Below are positions 11,493 through 22,453 of a stretch of 64,000 nt of DNA, piece after piece (position 1 is the first letter of the stretch; each line of letters begins with the position of its first letter). This DNA comes from Aquarana catesbeiana. Taxonomy: Eukaryota; Chordata; Amphibia; Anura; Ranidae. The translations under genes and the position numbers were made by a program. Below the pieces are notes generated by a model. That model made no database searches. It saw nothing but the letters and a program-made list of their open reading frames with translations, and had not been told where the DNA came from. The DNA is taken from the NCBI RefSeq assembly GCF_042186555.1, contig NC_133326.1:594053790-594117789 (forward strand), written 5' to 3'.

Positions 11493-12127
11493 TCAGAACT
11501 CATTCTTGATGAAAACACAAGTAGAATTAAAACTGGCCATTATTTGTGTCAGAGCTTCAGGAGAGTGTAAATCTTTATTCCAGGAGGCAGTTGAGCAGGA
11601 ATGTAAAGGTTTTGACAGGCAAGAGATCAGAGGTTTATATAAGTCTGATATTTTAAGGTGATGGCAGTCCAGAAGGGTGTCCAGGAGAGATGTGCGGAAT
11701 CTGAGGTCTCTGGGTGGGCAAGAGCTGGACACAAAGCTGATCCCATGTTGAACATGCAGGGGATGGTGTGAGGGTAGATTATATAATTGCCTAAGCTGGG
11801 GAAAAGGGAAGACTGTGCCCGTTGATATATCAAACAATTGCACAAATTTGGTTAACCCTTGTGAGGCCCATGTGGAGAATGCCATGTATTGCTGTGCCTG
11901 TGGGAACAGAGGGTGCCCGAGGATAGGGAGATGCTGGGAGAGAAGAGGAGTCCCAGTTTCTTCCTGATCTCCCTCCAGCCCAGCAACGTATCACGTATGA
12001 GTAAATTATGTTTCAGAAGAGGGGGGAGGGATCGGATTCCACAGTGCAGCAAGGCGGATAAGCCACATGGTACTACCATTTGGGATTCTAAATCATAATT
12101 AGAATACCTGGAGGCCTGTGTTATCAA
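11493..12127 (-). pseudogene. L1 ORF2 C-terminal region, broken
   Basis: Two overlapping minus-strand frames (12127-11852 and 11885-11493) cover the part of ORF2 downstream of the reverse transcriptase. The LIRDTLLGWREIRKKLGLL segment is typical of this region in L1-type elements. The reading frame shifts between the two, and past 11493 the protein similarity continues (IMHRAYIPY) with stops until the 10624-11447 insertion. Confidence 0.7.
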
Positions 12128-12214
12128 GAAACAAGATAGATTGTAGATTCTTATGATTCTTATGTTTGGGAGGTTAGCTCCCCCTTCACGTTTGGGGAGG
12201 TATAATTTTTGGAG

Positions 12215-12751
12215 TTATAACCGAGGTCTGCGGCCCAGCCATAGGAAAATGGTTAAGGCTTTTTGGAGTTGCTGGAGATCTTTGTGTTGTAAAAGAAGAG
12301 GAATGGTTTGGAGGGGGTATAGGCATTTTGGGAAGCTGACTATTTTAAAAAGGTGGCACCTACCAAAGAAAGAGTGGCCACTTTTTTGGATATAATAGGG
12401 GGGGTAGTTAAGATGGTAGAGAGAGGAGGGTTCCTTGCCTATTTTTATCCCCAAGTATGTGTTAAAATGGTTCTTGGCAACTGAAAATATAGAGTCGGCT
12501 GCCCAGGTGGGGAGCTGCCCTTGGTGCAGAGGTAGAACTTCCCTTTTGGAAAAATGTATCCTCAAACCCGAGCATGCCCGGAAGCGCGTGAAAATGTCTT
12601 GGATGAGGATCATATCCGTCTGAGGGTTGGAAGTGAAAATAACAATGTCATTTGCAAATAAAACAGTGTGTATTTTTTGATTGGCCACTTTATGTGGAGA
12701 TCTGAAAAGTAGATATCGGGAAATGGGTTCCAGTGCAAGGTTGAAAAGCAA
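12215..12751 (-). pseudogene. L1 reverse transcriptase, palm end and thumb
   Basis: 178-residue fragment. The catalytic box reads FANDIVIF where an active L1-type RT has two adjacent aspartates, so the first is replaced by asparagine and this copy should be inactive. Downstream KREVLPLHQGQ and LGIKIG fit the following RT and thumb motifs. It continues the 13463-12828 fragment in another frame. Confidence 0.8.
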
Positions 12752-12827
12752 GGGTGAGAGGGGACACCCTTGCCGTGTGCCTTTGTGAAGTCAGATACTA
12801 TTGGAAACAAGACCCGCCACAACAATG

Positions 12828-13463
12828 TTAGTTAATGGGGCAGAGTACATGGTGGAAATAAGGTGCAGAAAAGGGCCTGAGGAACCGAATCACAAGAGGA
12901 CCAGCCACAACTAGTGAAAGCTTATATTGTCGAAGGCCTTTTTCGGCGTCTAATGTGATAATGGCAGAATCATTGGAAGGGCTGGTCCTCGCGGACTCCA
13001 GAACTGCAAGAGCCTTTCTAATGTTGGAGGTGGCCCAACGCCCTTGGGTAAAACTGGCCTGTGAAGGGTGGATAAGCAAGGGGATGATAAGTGCTAGTCT
13101 ATTAGCTATTATTTTGGATAAAAGCTTAGTGCCTAGGTTCAGTAAGGATATTGGGCGGTAGGATCCCGGTCCAGAGAGATCTTTCCCCTTCTTGGGAATC
13201 AGCTTAATATGAGCTAGATAGCCTGATGGAAGGTAATGGTTCCCTTCGAGGATTTTCTGATAAACCGTGACAAGGGTGGGGGCAATTGTAATTGCAAGCT
13301 TGTAGAAGTCTGCCATGTACCCGTCGGGACCCGGGGCTTTCCCTGCTGATAGAGAGGCAATTGCCTCAGTAACATTTTCAGGCAATATCGGAGCATTGAG
13401 TTGGGCCATAAGGATTTCATCTATTACTGGGAGGGGGACTTTGTGCAGGAAGGACTTTGTCAA
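12828..13463 (-). pseudogene. L1 reverse transcriptase, fingers and palm start
   Basis: 211-residue fragment with the ordered non-LTR RT landmarks: SAGKAPGPDGY, LIPKKGKD then SYRPISLLN, LLSKIIANRL, SQASFTQGR, and IITLDAEKG, where the last carries the first catalytic aspartate. The fragment then diverges through a frameshift before the FAND box. Clear L1/Tx1-type sequence; not functional. Confidence 0.88.
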
Positions 13464-13657
13464 GTTCTCATCAATGGGTTCAGGGCCATATAGTCTTGCA
13501 TAGAAATTTTCAAGGATAAGGTTGAGGTCCTTGGGGGAAGAGGCAAGTTTGCCCGAGTCCTCTTTTAGACCGGTTATATGAGTAGGAGTAAGGTTCCCCT
13601 TGCATAGATGTGCTAAACGTTTCCCTGCTTTATTGCCATACTTGTGGTATTGCAGGT

Positions 13658-14039
13658 CTAGGAGAGATTGGTGTATCCTCTCCTGAGCTTCTGCCCACAG
13701 GTCAAATTGTTTTTTGGCGAAACGCCAAGCCTCCCTGTGCTATGGAAAGTTGTGCTGCAATAATCGTGTTTGGGCAGTGTGTAAAGCCTCGCTGGCTGCA
13801 CTATATTCCTTTTTGATATTTCTTTTATAGCCAGTGGCAAATGGTATGATTCTGCCTCACAACACCACTTTCCCAGTTTCCCAGAAGAGGTTGGGGTTGT
13901 CTCTATGCTCTGAATTAGTAATTGCGTAGTCTGCCCATGTCTCTCGAATGATCTTTTGAAGATCTTGGTTGTGATCCAAACCGGGCGGGAAGAGCCAAGT
14001 TCTGGCTTGGTTCAAGGTGTTGAAATTAATTAGGTCCAC
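13658..14039 (-). pseudogene. L1 ORF2 linker fragments
   Basis: Two minus-strand pieces (14039-13857 and 13840-13658) lie between endonuclease and RT. The FWETGKVVL and ALKAYLRGYI-type region is expected in this place for L1 ORF2. Separated by a frameshift near 13850. Confidence 0.6.
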
Positions 14040-14250
14040 CGAGATTGGGACATGGTCAGAAATCGCAATGTCATGAATGCGGGGGTCAGTGATGTGTTCG
14101 AGTAAAGTGGAGTTAGAGAAAGTGTAGTCTATCCTGGATAGAGTGTTGTGTGGAGGGGGGAGAAAAAGGTAAATTCCCTTCCCTCCAGATGGGACAATCT
14201 ACAAGGGTCCACTAGGTGGAGGCCGTCCGCAAAGTGATGTAGCGGTGTAG

Positions 14251-14532
14251 GGGGCTATGAGGGGGAGACCCCGGAGGAGCAGCAACCTAGAGATTTATCT
14301 TCTTGAGGGGAGAGCACTGAATTAAAGTCCACACCTACTAAAAGAGGGAGGTGGATGAATGGAGCTAGTTTGGAAGTGAGTAGGGGTGTAGGGGGCTGTG
14401 AGGGGGAGACCCCGGAGGAGCAGCGACCTAGAGATTTATCTGCTTGAGGGGAGAGCACCGAATTAAAGTCCACACCTACTAAAAGGGGGAGGTGGATGAA
14501 TGGAGCTAGTTTGGAAGAACAGTTTAGAAGGG
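14251..14532. repeat. two-copy tandem duplication of 141 bp within the L1
   Basis: 14251-14391 and 14392-14532 are near-identical, so the encoded peptide repeats PFIHLPLLVGVDFNSVLSP twice. This is a local duplication in the endonuclease part of the LINE. Confidence 0.85.
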
Positions 14533-14861
14533 GATTTGGGGGCATAAATGTTATATATAACCCATTCCCAGGCGGAGGTCTTAAGTTTAGCTATAAGAAT
14601 GCGGCCCTCATTATCCGCATCCACAGAGAGAACCTCACAGGGCAGGTTCTTGTTAATGAGAAGGAGGATCCCAGCTTTCCCTCTGACTGCCGAAGATCCA
14701 AAAACTTGTCCCACCCAGAGTTTTCGCATATGGCTGAAATCTTCCGCTGACAAGTGTGTCTCCTGGAGTATTGCTATGTCTGCCTTAAGAGGTTTGAGAT
14801 GGCGAAGAATCGTCATATGCTTATGGGGTGAAAGTAGCCCTTTGACATTCCAAGAAATCAC
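14463..14861 (-). pseudogene. L1 AP-type endonuclease, N-terminal part
   Basis: 132-residue fragment starting MISWNVKGLLSP. It shows the N of the WNVKG box, the glutamate of AILQETHL, and YNIYAPKS, the ordered motifs of the apurinic-like endonuclease that nicks the target in L1-type retrotransposition. The C-terminal half is altered by the 141-bp tandem duplication, where GVDFN is the next motif. Confidence 0.85.
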
Positions 14862-14950
14862 TTTTATGTTGGGGCAGTCAGATGGGAGAGTATATTACAT
14901 TGATTTAGAGCCACTGTAGGAGAAATGAGGAGCTGTCCCCATGACACCAC

Positions 14951-15640
14951 TAATGTACTGCCTCAATGTTTAGGACGCGTTAGAGGGGGCTTGACATTTT
15001 GAGAGTGGGGTTCAGAAAGGAGGTCGACCCAACAGGTGTCTAAAAATACAAACCAGAAACTCCATACCATGTGAAGCCTGAGCTTTTTTCCACATGCTAA
15101 CCTTCTACAGCATTGCCGGGGGAACTAAGGCACTCACCCGCAGACTGTGATGTGGTCCATAGCTTAATGGAGGGAACTCCATGAGAGTAATATACCGGTG
15201 ATATCGTGAGGCCTCGAGCCATGTCCAGCAAGGGCTGCGCGTCTGTTCCCCAGTAAGGTTGTGCATACGTGGGCAAATAGAACCTGTAGACAGGAAGAAA
15301 AGCTAAAAAGTATTAGCAACAAGTTGAACAACAAAGTAGCGAATGGTCTACTCAGGAGTGGGTGGGGACCCAGAACGGGTGTGTCAGAGTCCAAGGTCAG
15401 CGTGAATTGGAGAGTCGGAGTTTATTTGCAGGGTCCTTCCTTGGGCTGTGCTGGATCCGCTGACTCGGACATCTCCACAGCGTCAGCCATGTTGGCTGCA
15501 TGTGAGGCAGACTGAGGGGGTTCTGAGCATGTAGCCACAGCTACAGCTCCGCTTAGCCCAGGGATGTCACAGAGGAGGTGGGGGGGGCGATTGCCATCCA
15601 CGGGCTATGCAAGGCCATTTTTGTATGCTGATTACTACCG
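14951..15640. other. no gene recognised
   Basis: Between the L1 and the L2-like element I find no conserved frame. It could hold L1 5' sequence too decayed to recognise. Confidence 0.4.
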
Positions 15641-15667
15641 GAGCCGCCATTCCAGCCTCCTTTACAT

Positions 15668-15862
15668 GTGGCACTGGAACTGGAAGTTAAAGCGGTATCC
15701 CTCATCACCTCCTCCCATATCCGCCTCCAGGACTTCTCCCGAGCCTCGCCCATCCTCTGGAATTCCCTACCCCAATCTGTCAGACTGTCTCCAAATTTAT
15801 CCACTTTTAGGCGATCCCTGAAAACTTTCCTCTTCAGAGAAGCCTATTCTGCCTCCATCTAA
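15668..15862 (+). pseudogene. L2/CR1-type ORF2 C-terminal fragment
   Basis: The readable segment contains DFSRASPILWNSLPQSVR and FRRSLKTFLFREAY, the typical C-terminal tail of CR1/L2-group ORF2 proteins. There is no catalytic domain in the fragment. It ends at a natural stop before the 3' UTR. Confidence 0.7.
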
Positions 15863-16053
15863 CAACTGCACTATTTTCTCCATTAGCTCATCCCCCACAG
15901 CTATTACCCTTTTGTATAACTGGACCCTCCCTCCTAGATTGTAAGCTCTAATGAGCAGGGCCCTCTGATTCCTCCTGTATTGAATTGTATTGTACTTGTA
16001 CTGTCTGCCCTAATGTTGTAAAGCGCTGCGTAAACTGTCGGCGCTATATAAAT

Positions 16054-16057
16054 CCTG

Positions 16058-16094
<37 letters not shown>

Positions 16095-16095
16095 T
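16054..16095 (+). repeat. (AAT)n tail
   Basis: Simple AAT repeat at the 3' end of the L2-like element. Confidence 0.9.
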
Positions 16096-17199
16096 TTAAA
16101 CCCAAATCAAAAGTGTAATATATTGCCGCTTACTAATCATTAGATGTGGTGGCTGCATCAGTTTTCTTTTCTTAGGATTTTTTTCGGTTTTCACTTGATG
16201 ATCTAGCCATGAAAACACCCCCTGTATTAGAATGATCCCACTCTGGATGAAGGAGCAAAAGGGGCACGGCAGGGCAGGGCAGGGCAGGGTACTACATCTC
16301 GCGCTCGCTTAATAGGAAAAACACATTTTCTTATTGCAGCGAGCGCAAGGGGAAGGCGACGATGTCCCTTAGGTCTGGTATGGATTTTAAGGGCGTGGGG
16401 TCCCCCCAAAATCCATTCCAGACCCTTATTCCAGCATGCAGCCCGGCCGGTCAGGAAAGGGGGTGGGGACGAGTCAGCGCGCCCCCCTCCTGAACCATAC
16501 CAGGCCGCATGCCCTTAACATGGGGAGTGGGTGCTTTGGGGGAGGGGGCGCCCTGCGACCCCCCCACCCCAAAGCACCTTGTACCCATGTTGATGAGGAG
16601 AAGGGCCTCTTCCTGACAACCCTGGCCCTTGGTTGTCGGGGTCTGTGGGTGGGGGGCTTATCGGAATCCGGGAGCCCCCTTTAATAGCCCCCCAGATCCC
16701 GGCTCCCCACCCTATGTGAATGAGTAGTGGTACATCGTACCCCTACCCATACACCTAGGGAAAAAGTGTCAATAAAAAAACACACTACACAAGTTTTTAA
16801 AGTAATTTAATAGACAGCTCCGGGGGTCTTCTTCTGACTTCGCCGCTCTCTCCGGCCTCCTCTCCCAGTGCCTGGTTCTTCTACCGGCTCCTCCGCTATC
16901 TTCTGCCGCTCTTTTGCTAGCGGTGGCCCGGACTTCTGCGTCGTTTTCTTCCCTCTTTTCTTCTTCTGATGCTGACACGACGCTCTCTCCTGCTGTAATG
17001 CTGTGTGAGAGCTCCGCAATGACTTATATAGGTGATGACCCCGCCCCCTTATAACGTCACAGTCCCGGGGGAAGGTTGGGACTGTGATGTCATAAGGGGC
17101 ATGGTCAACATGACCACGCCCCTTATGACATCACAGTCCCAGCATATTGTAAAAATGTGTCATGGTTACCATATAAACCAATTCGATTTTTGTACTGAT
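16096..17199. other. GC-rich repeat-like stretch, no gene
   Basis: Contains a snapback at about 16371-16425 (GGTCTGGTATGGATTTT against AAAATCCATTCCAGACC), C- and G-runs, and an inverted pair around 17040-17150 (CCCCTTATAACGTCACAGTCCC against GGGACTGTGATGTCATAAGG and a third copy). It looks like one or two dispersed foldback repeats with unresolved edges. The 70-residue charged minus-strand frame near 16800-17000 has no recognisable domain. Confidence 0.45.
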
Positions 17200-18112
17200 T
17201 ATCCACTTCAGCCCTGGAAGGATTTACCCCCTTCCTGACCAGGCCCTTTTTTGCGATATGGCACTGTGTTGCTTCAACTGACAGTTGCATGGTCGTACAA
17301 CGTTGTACCCAAACAAAATTGACATCCCTTTTTTTCCCACAAATAGAGCTTTCTTTTGGTGGTATTTGATCACCTCTGCGGTTTTTATTTTTTGCGCTAT
17401 AAACAAAAAAAGAGCAACAATTTTGAAAAAAGCAATATTTTTTACTTTTTGCTATAATAAACATCCCCAAAAAAATATATTAAAAAAACTAATTTCTTCC
17501 TCAGTTTAGGCCAATATGTATTCTTCTACATATTTTTGGTAAAAAAAATTGCAATAAGCGTATATTGATTGGGTTGCGTAAAAGTTTTCGCGTCTACAAA
17601 ATAGGTGATAGATTTATGGCATTTTCTTTATTCATTTTTTTTATTAGTAATGGCAGCAATCTGCGATTTTTATTGTGACTGCTAGATTGCGGCGGACAGA
17701 TCGGACACTTTTGACACTATTTTGGGACCATTGACATTTATACAGCGATCAGTGCTATAAAAAATGCACTGATTACTGTGTAAATGTAACTGGCAGGAAA
17801 AGGGTTAAACACTAGGGGGCGATCATGGGGTTAAGTGTGTTCCCTCAGTGTGTTCTAAATGTAGGGGGGATGGGCTCACTAGAAAATGACAGAGATCACT
17901 GCTCCTAATCACTGGGAGCAGTAGATACCTGTCTTGTTTACATCTTCCTCTCTGTGCCACGATCGCGGGCCACCGGCGGACATTGAATCCACGGGACCCC
18001 CAGGCGCGCCTGCTAGCCACTGATGACGGAGTGACGTACGGGTACGTCATTTTGCGCACCCGTGCCACTTTGTCGACGTATATTGGCATTAGCCAGTCGG
18101 CAAGTGGTTAAA
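17200..18112. repeat. 0.9-kb dispersed repeat, copy 1
   Basis: Shares its landmarks, in reverse orientation, with 31916-32802: ends of the CCACTT...AAGTGGTTAA type, a CTTTCTTTTGGTGG and TTTTTGCGCTATAAAC segment, TAGATTTATGGCATTTT, and a segment around ACATTTATACAGC. It encodes nothing recognisable. Short terminal complementarity suggests a non-autonomous DNA transposon. Confidence 0.75.
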
Positions 18113-18290
18113 CTACTTTTAATGCTCTCAGTAAAACATTATTTTTTTTGTGGAAACAAAAAGAAAATAGAAGAGATAACACCTAAAAAAAAAACAAATA
18201 CAGTCATCACATCTAAGAACTTGTAAGCTGCAATACAATAAATGTTTGCTTTTGGTTTAAATACCACTTTAACTCAACAAAATACATACC

Positions 18291-18940
18291 ATGTTCCCTC
18301 TGTATGTGATCTGACTTCCATGTTTACTCTGCATGTGATCTGACTTCCATGTTCACTCTGCATGTGATCTGACTTCTATGTTCCCTCTGTATGTGATCTG
18401 ACTTCTATGTTCACTCTGTATATGATCTGACTTCCATGTTCCCTCTGTATGTGATCTGACTTCTATGTTCACTCTGCATGTGATCTGACTTCCATGTTTA
18501 CTCTATTTATGATCTGACTTCCAAGTTCCCTCTGTATGTGATCTGACTTCCATGTTCACTTTGCATATGATCTGATTTCCATGTTCCCTCTGTATGTGAT
18601 CTGACTTCTATGTTCACTCTGCATGTGATCTGACTTCCATGTTTACTCTATTTATGATCTGACTTCCAAGTTCCCTCTGTATGTGATCTGACTTCCATGT
18701 TCACTCTGAATGTAATCTGATTTCCATGTTCACTCTGTATGTGATCTGACTTCCATGTTCACTCTGTATGTGATCTGACTTCCATGTTCACTCTGTATGT
18801 GATGTGACTTCCATGTTCACTCTGTATGTGATCTGACTTCCATGTTCACTCTGTATGTGATCTGACTTCCATGTTCATCCTGCATGTAATCTGACTCCCA
18901 TGTTTACTCTGTATGCAATCTGACTTCCATGTTCACTCTG
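18291..18940. repeat. 29-bp minisatellite, block 1
   Basis: Tandem copies of a 29-bp unit resembling ATGTTCACTCTGTATGTGATC plus TGACTTCC. Variation concentrates at fixed places (TTCACT/TTCCCT/TTTACT; GTATG/GCATG). Reverse-strand frames read through it as repeated peptides, which is a by-product because 29 is not a multiple of 3. Confidence 0.95.
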
Positions 18941-20100
18941 AGTACTACTCACAGAGACTAATTTAGTTTTATTTTGAACTTTCACACATATTCAAGTTTG
19001 ATTCATCACTTTATTACCTCAGTCATTTGTTTTTCCACTCAGAGTTTTTGTGATCGGGTTTTTTGGGATATATGTAATATTACCAATTTATATTGCAGTG
19101 CTCATCATTATTATTTCACTTATTTATTTATTCATTTATTTATTTATGGTCTATCATACTTACCAACTGTCCGGGATTTCCCGGGACATTCCCGGGATTT
19201 GGACTCTTTTCCCGGTTTTATTTTTTCCCGGGAAATGTCCAGAGAAATCCGTTTTTCATGATTTTTCCCTGCCGCCGCTAGAGGTCCGCGGCTGGCGGAG
19301 ACATTGTCTCCACTGGCCGCTATTTTTAAGAAGACCAGGAACGGCTGGGTGGCTAGTCTAAGCTCCTGCATCGCCGCCCACCCTGCACCCTGCTTCACCT
19401 CGCCCCGCTGCCAGTCTGTTATGGAAAGGGGTGGGGGTTCTATTGTAACCACCCGGCTGGCGGAGGGAGACACTGTTTTGTATACCCCCTCTGTTCTGTA
19501 ATGGCGGCGGAGACCGACTAGGACACCTGAGGTAAGGGGGGATGCACCGCTGGGGACATCTGATGTAAGGAGGGGCTTCGCTGGGGACACCTGATGCAAG
19601 GACGGACTCTGCTGGGACACCTGATGCAATGTCGACTCTGCTGGGGGCGCCTGATGCAAGGACGGACTCTGCTGGGGGCACATGATGCAAGGACCGACGA
19701 ACAACCATGGTGTCGGGATGATTGAAGTGCTAACACCAGGTGTTTGGAGTATCATTATCTGCTGATTGTTAAACTTTCAAGAATACACATATTTCCATTG
19801 TTGTGTAGGATCTGGGGCTGCTGTCCCTCCATCCCTATCCCCCCCTTTCCCTCTCTATCCCTCATTCATCTCAGACTCTAACCACACCCACTTTGAGCCA
19901 CGCCCACTTAAGCCACACCCACTATTTTGTGGAAACCATGCCCATTCTCTGTCACGGTGCGTCCTGTGCCACGCCTACAAATGCATGCCCGCCCCCTAAT
20001 TATAATAAGACTCCGCCTACAGCCAAAAAAGTGTCCCTAAAACATTTTTTTCAATGTTGGCAACTATGGTCTATATACTCACAGGTTAGCGCGATTCTTA
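18941..20100. repeat. intervening block A within minisatellite
   Basis: Non-satellite block beginning GAGTACTACTC, duplicated at 21566-22453. It carries the inverted-repeat element 19155-20068 and ends GGTTAGCGCGATTCTTATC before the satellite resumes. The flanking satellite variants at both copies are the same, so block and flank were duplicated together. Confidence 0.85.
19155..20068. mobile_element. inverted-repeat DNA element, copy 1, 6-bp GTCTAT flanks
   Basis: 914 bp. Ends CATACTTACCAAC and GTTGGCAACTATG are complementary at most positions. Flanked by GTCTAT (19149-19154 and 20069-20074). The interior has CCCGGGA palindromes and short tandem repeats of a GGACACCTGATGCAAGGACGG type (about 19510-19700), which generate spurious frames. 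Superfamily not determined; a hAT-like or other cut-and-paste element is likely. Confidence 0.7.
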
Positions 20101-21565
20101 TCACTCTGTATGTGATCTGACTTCCATGTTCCCTCTGTATGTGATCTGACTTCCATGTTTACTCTGCATGTAATCTGACTTCCATGTTCACTCTGTATGT
20201 GATCTGACTTCCACGTTCACTCTGTATGTGATCTGACTTCCATGTTCACTCTGTATGTGAGCTGACTTCCATGTTCACTCTGTATGTGAGCTGACTTCCA
20301 TGTTCATTCTGCATGTATTCTGACTCCCATGTTTACTCTGTATGCAATCTGATTTCCATGTTCACTCTGTATGTGATTTGACTTTCATGTCCCCTCTGTA
20401 TGTGATCTGACTTCCACGTGCACTCTGCATGTGATCTGACTTTTTTGTTCACTCTGCATGTGATCTGACTTCCATGTTTACTCTGTATGTGATCTGACTT
20501 CCATGTTCACTCTGCATGTCATCTGACTTCCATGTTCACTCTGCATGTCATCTGACTTCCATGTTCACTCCACTCTGCATGTCATCTGACTTCCATGTTC
20601 ACTCTGCATGTAACCTCACTTCCATATTCACTCTGTATGTGATCTGACTTCCATGTTCACTCTGTATGTGATCTGACTTCCATGTTCACTCTGCATGTGA
20701 TCTGACTTCCATGTTCCCTCTGTATGTGATATGACTTCCATGTTCACTCTGTATGTGTTCTGGCTCCCATGTTCACTCTGCATGTGATCTGACTTCCATA
20801 TTCCCTCTGTATGTGATCTGACTTCCATGTTCACTCTGCATGTGATCTGACTTCCATGTTCCCTCTGTATGTGATTTGACTTCCATGTTCACTCTGCATG
20901 TGATCTGACTTCCATGTTCACACTGCATGTGATCTGACTTCCATGTTCACTCTGCATGTGATCTGACTCCCATGTTTATTCTGTATGTGATCTGACTTCC
21001 ATGTTCCCTCTGTATTTGATCTGACTTCTATGTTCACTCTGTATGTGATCTGACTTCCATGTTCCCTCTGTATGTGATCTGACTTCTATGTTCACTCTGC
21101 ATGTGATCTGGCTTCCATGTTTACTCTGTTTATGATCTGACTTCCAAGTTCCCTCTGTATGTGATCTGATTTCCATGTTCACTTTGCATATGATCTGATT
21201 TCCATGTTCCCTCTGTATGTGATATGACTTCTATGTTCACTCTGCATATGATCTGACTTCCATGTTCACTCTGTATGTGATCTGACTTGCGTATTCACTC
21301 TGCATGTAATCTGATTTCCATGTTCAGTCTGTATGTGATCTGACTTCCATGTTCACTCTATATGGGATCTGACTTGCGTATTCACTCTGTATGTGATCTG
21401 ACTTCCGTATTCACTCTGCATGTAATCTGATTTCCATATTCACTCCGTATGTGATCTGACTTCCATGTTCACTCTGTATGTGATCTGACTTCCATGTTCA
21501 TCCTGCATGTAATCTGACTCCCATGTTTACTCTGTATGCAATCTGACTTCCATGTTCACTCTGAG
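20101..21565. repeat. 29-bp minisatellite, block 2
   Basis: Same 29-bp unit as block 1, about 50 copies. The last few variant units before 21565 match the last units of block 1. Confidence 0.95.
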
Positions 21566-22453
21566 TACTACTCCATCAGAGACTAATTTAGTTTTATTTT
21601 GAACTTTCACACATATTCAAGTTTGATTCATCACTTTATTACCTCAGTCATTTGTTTTTCCACTCACAGTTTTTGTGATCGTTTTTTTTTGGGACATATG
21701 TAATATTACCTATTTATATTGCAGTGCTCATCATTATTATTTCACTTATTTATTTATTCATTTATTTATTTATGGTCTATCATACTTACCAACTGTCCGG
21801 GATTTCCCGGGACATTCCCGGGATTTGGACTCTTTTCCCAGTTTTATTTTTTCCCGGGAAATGTCCAGAGAAATCCGTTTTTCATGATTTTTCCCTGCCG
21901 CCGCTAGAGGTCCGCGGCTGGCGGAGACATTGTCTCCACTGGCCGCTATTTTTAAGAAGACCAGGAACGGCTGGGTGGCTAGACTAAGCTCCTGCGTCGC
22001 CGCCCACCCTGCACCCTGCTTCACCTCGCCCCGCTGCCAGTCTGTTATGGAAAGGGGCAGGGGTTCTATTGTAACCACCGGGCTGGCGGAGGGAGACACT
22101 ATTTTGTATACCCCCTCTGTTCTGCAATGGCGGCGGAGACCCACTAGGACACCTGAGGTAAGGGGGGATGCACCGCTGGGGACATCTGATGTAAGGAGGG
22201 GCTTCGCTGGGGACACCTGATGCAAGGACGGACTCTGCTGGGACACCTGATGCAATGTCAGACTCTGCTGGGGGTGCCTGATGCAAGGACGGACTCTGCT
22301 GGGGGCACATGATGCAAGGACCGACGAACAACCATGGTGTCGGGATGATTGAAGTGCTAACACCAGGTGTTTGGAGTATCATTAGTGTCCCTAAAACATT
22401 TTTTCAGTGTTGGCAACTATGGTCTATATACTCACAGGTTAGCGCGATTCTTA
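21566..22453. repeat. intervening block B, duplicate of block A
   Basis: Near-identical to 18941-20100 but lacking about 275 bp that correspond to roughly 19757-20031. Period of the duplicated higher-order unit is about 2.62 kb. Confidence 0.85.
21781..22421. mobile_element. inverted-repeat DNA element, copy 2, internally deleted
   Basis: Duplicate of the 19155-20068 element, still flanked by GTCTAT (21775-21780 and 22422-22427), but shorter because of the internal deletion near its right end. Confidence 0.7.

Larger units (their letters stand above)
9860..14950 (-). mobile_element. decayed L1-type LINE, minus strand
   Basis: A non-LTR retrotransposon copy read right to left: AP-type endonuclease (14861-14463), linker fragments (14039-13658), reverse transcriptase (13463-12215), C-terminal region with a Cys/His-rich segment (12127-11493 and about 10600-10540), then an A-rich 3' end near 9860-9900. 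The order and motif style fit the L1/Tx1 group. It is riddled with frameshifts and stops. It is split by a younger inverted-repeat element at 10624-11447. No ORF1 could be recognised upstream of the endonuclease, so the copy is probably 5'-truncated. Outer limits are approximate. Confidence 0.85.
15640..16095 (+). mobile_element. L2-like LINE, 3' end
   Basis: 5'-truncated non-LTR element. It holds the last part of the ORF (see 15668-15862), a short 3' UTR ending AAAGCGCTGCGTAAACTG then GGCGCTATATAAATCCTG, and an (AAT)n tail. A second copy of just the 3' UTR and tail is at 26359-26511, which shows that this is a mobile 3' end. The L2 assignment rests on the GCGCTATATAAAT plus AAT tail style and is probable. 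Confidence 0.75.

Noticed and set aside
15553..15804. 83-residue minus-strand frame as a candidate L1 ORF1
   Set aside because: It is the antisense of the L2-like C-terminal fragment and shows no coiled-coil or RRM signature.
19144..19755. 203-residue minus-strand frame, and its relative at 21770-22363
   Set aside because: Lies in the inverted-repeat element with short tandem repeats; both copies come from one duplication and lack a domain.
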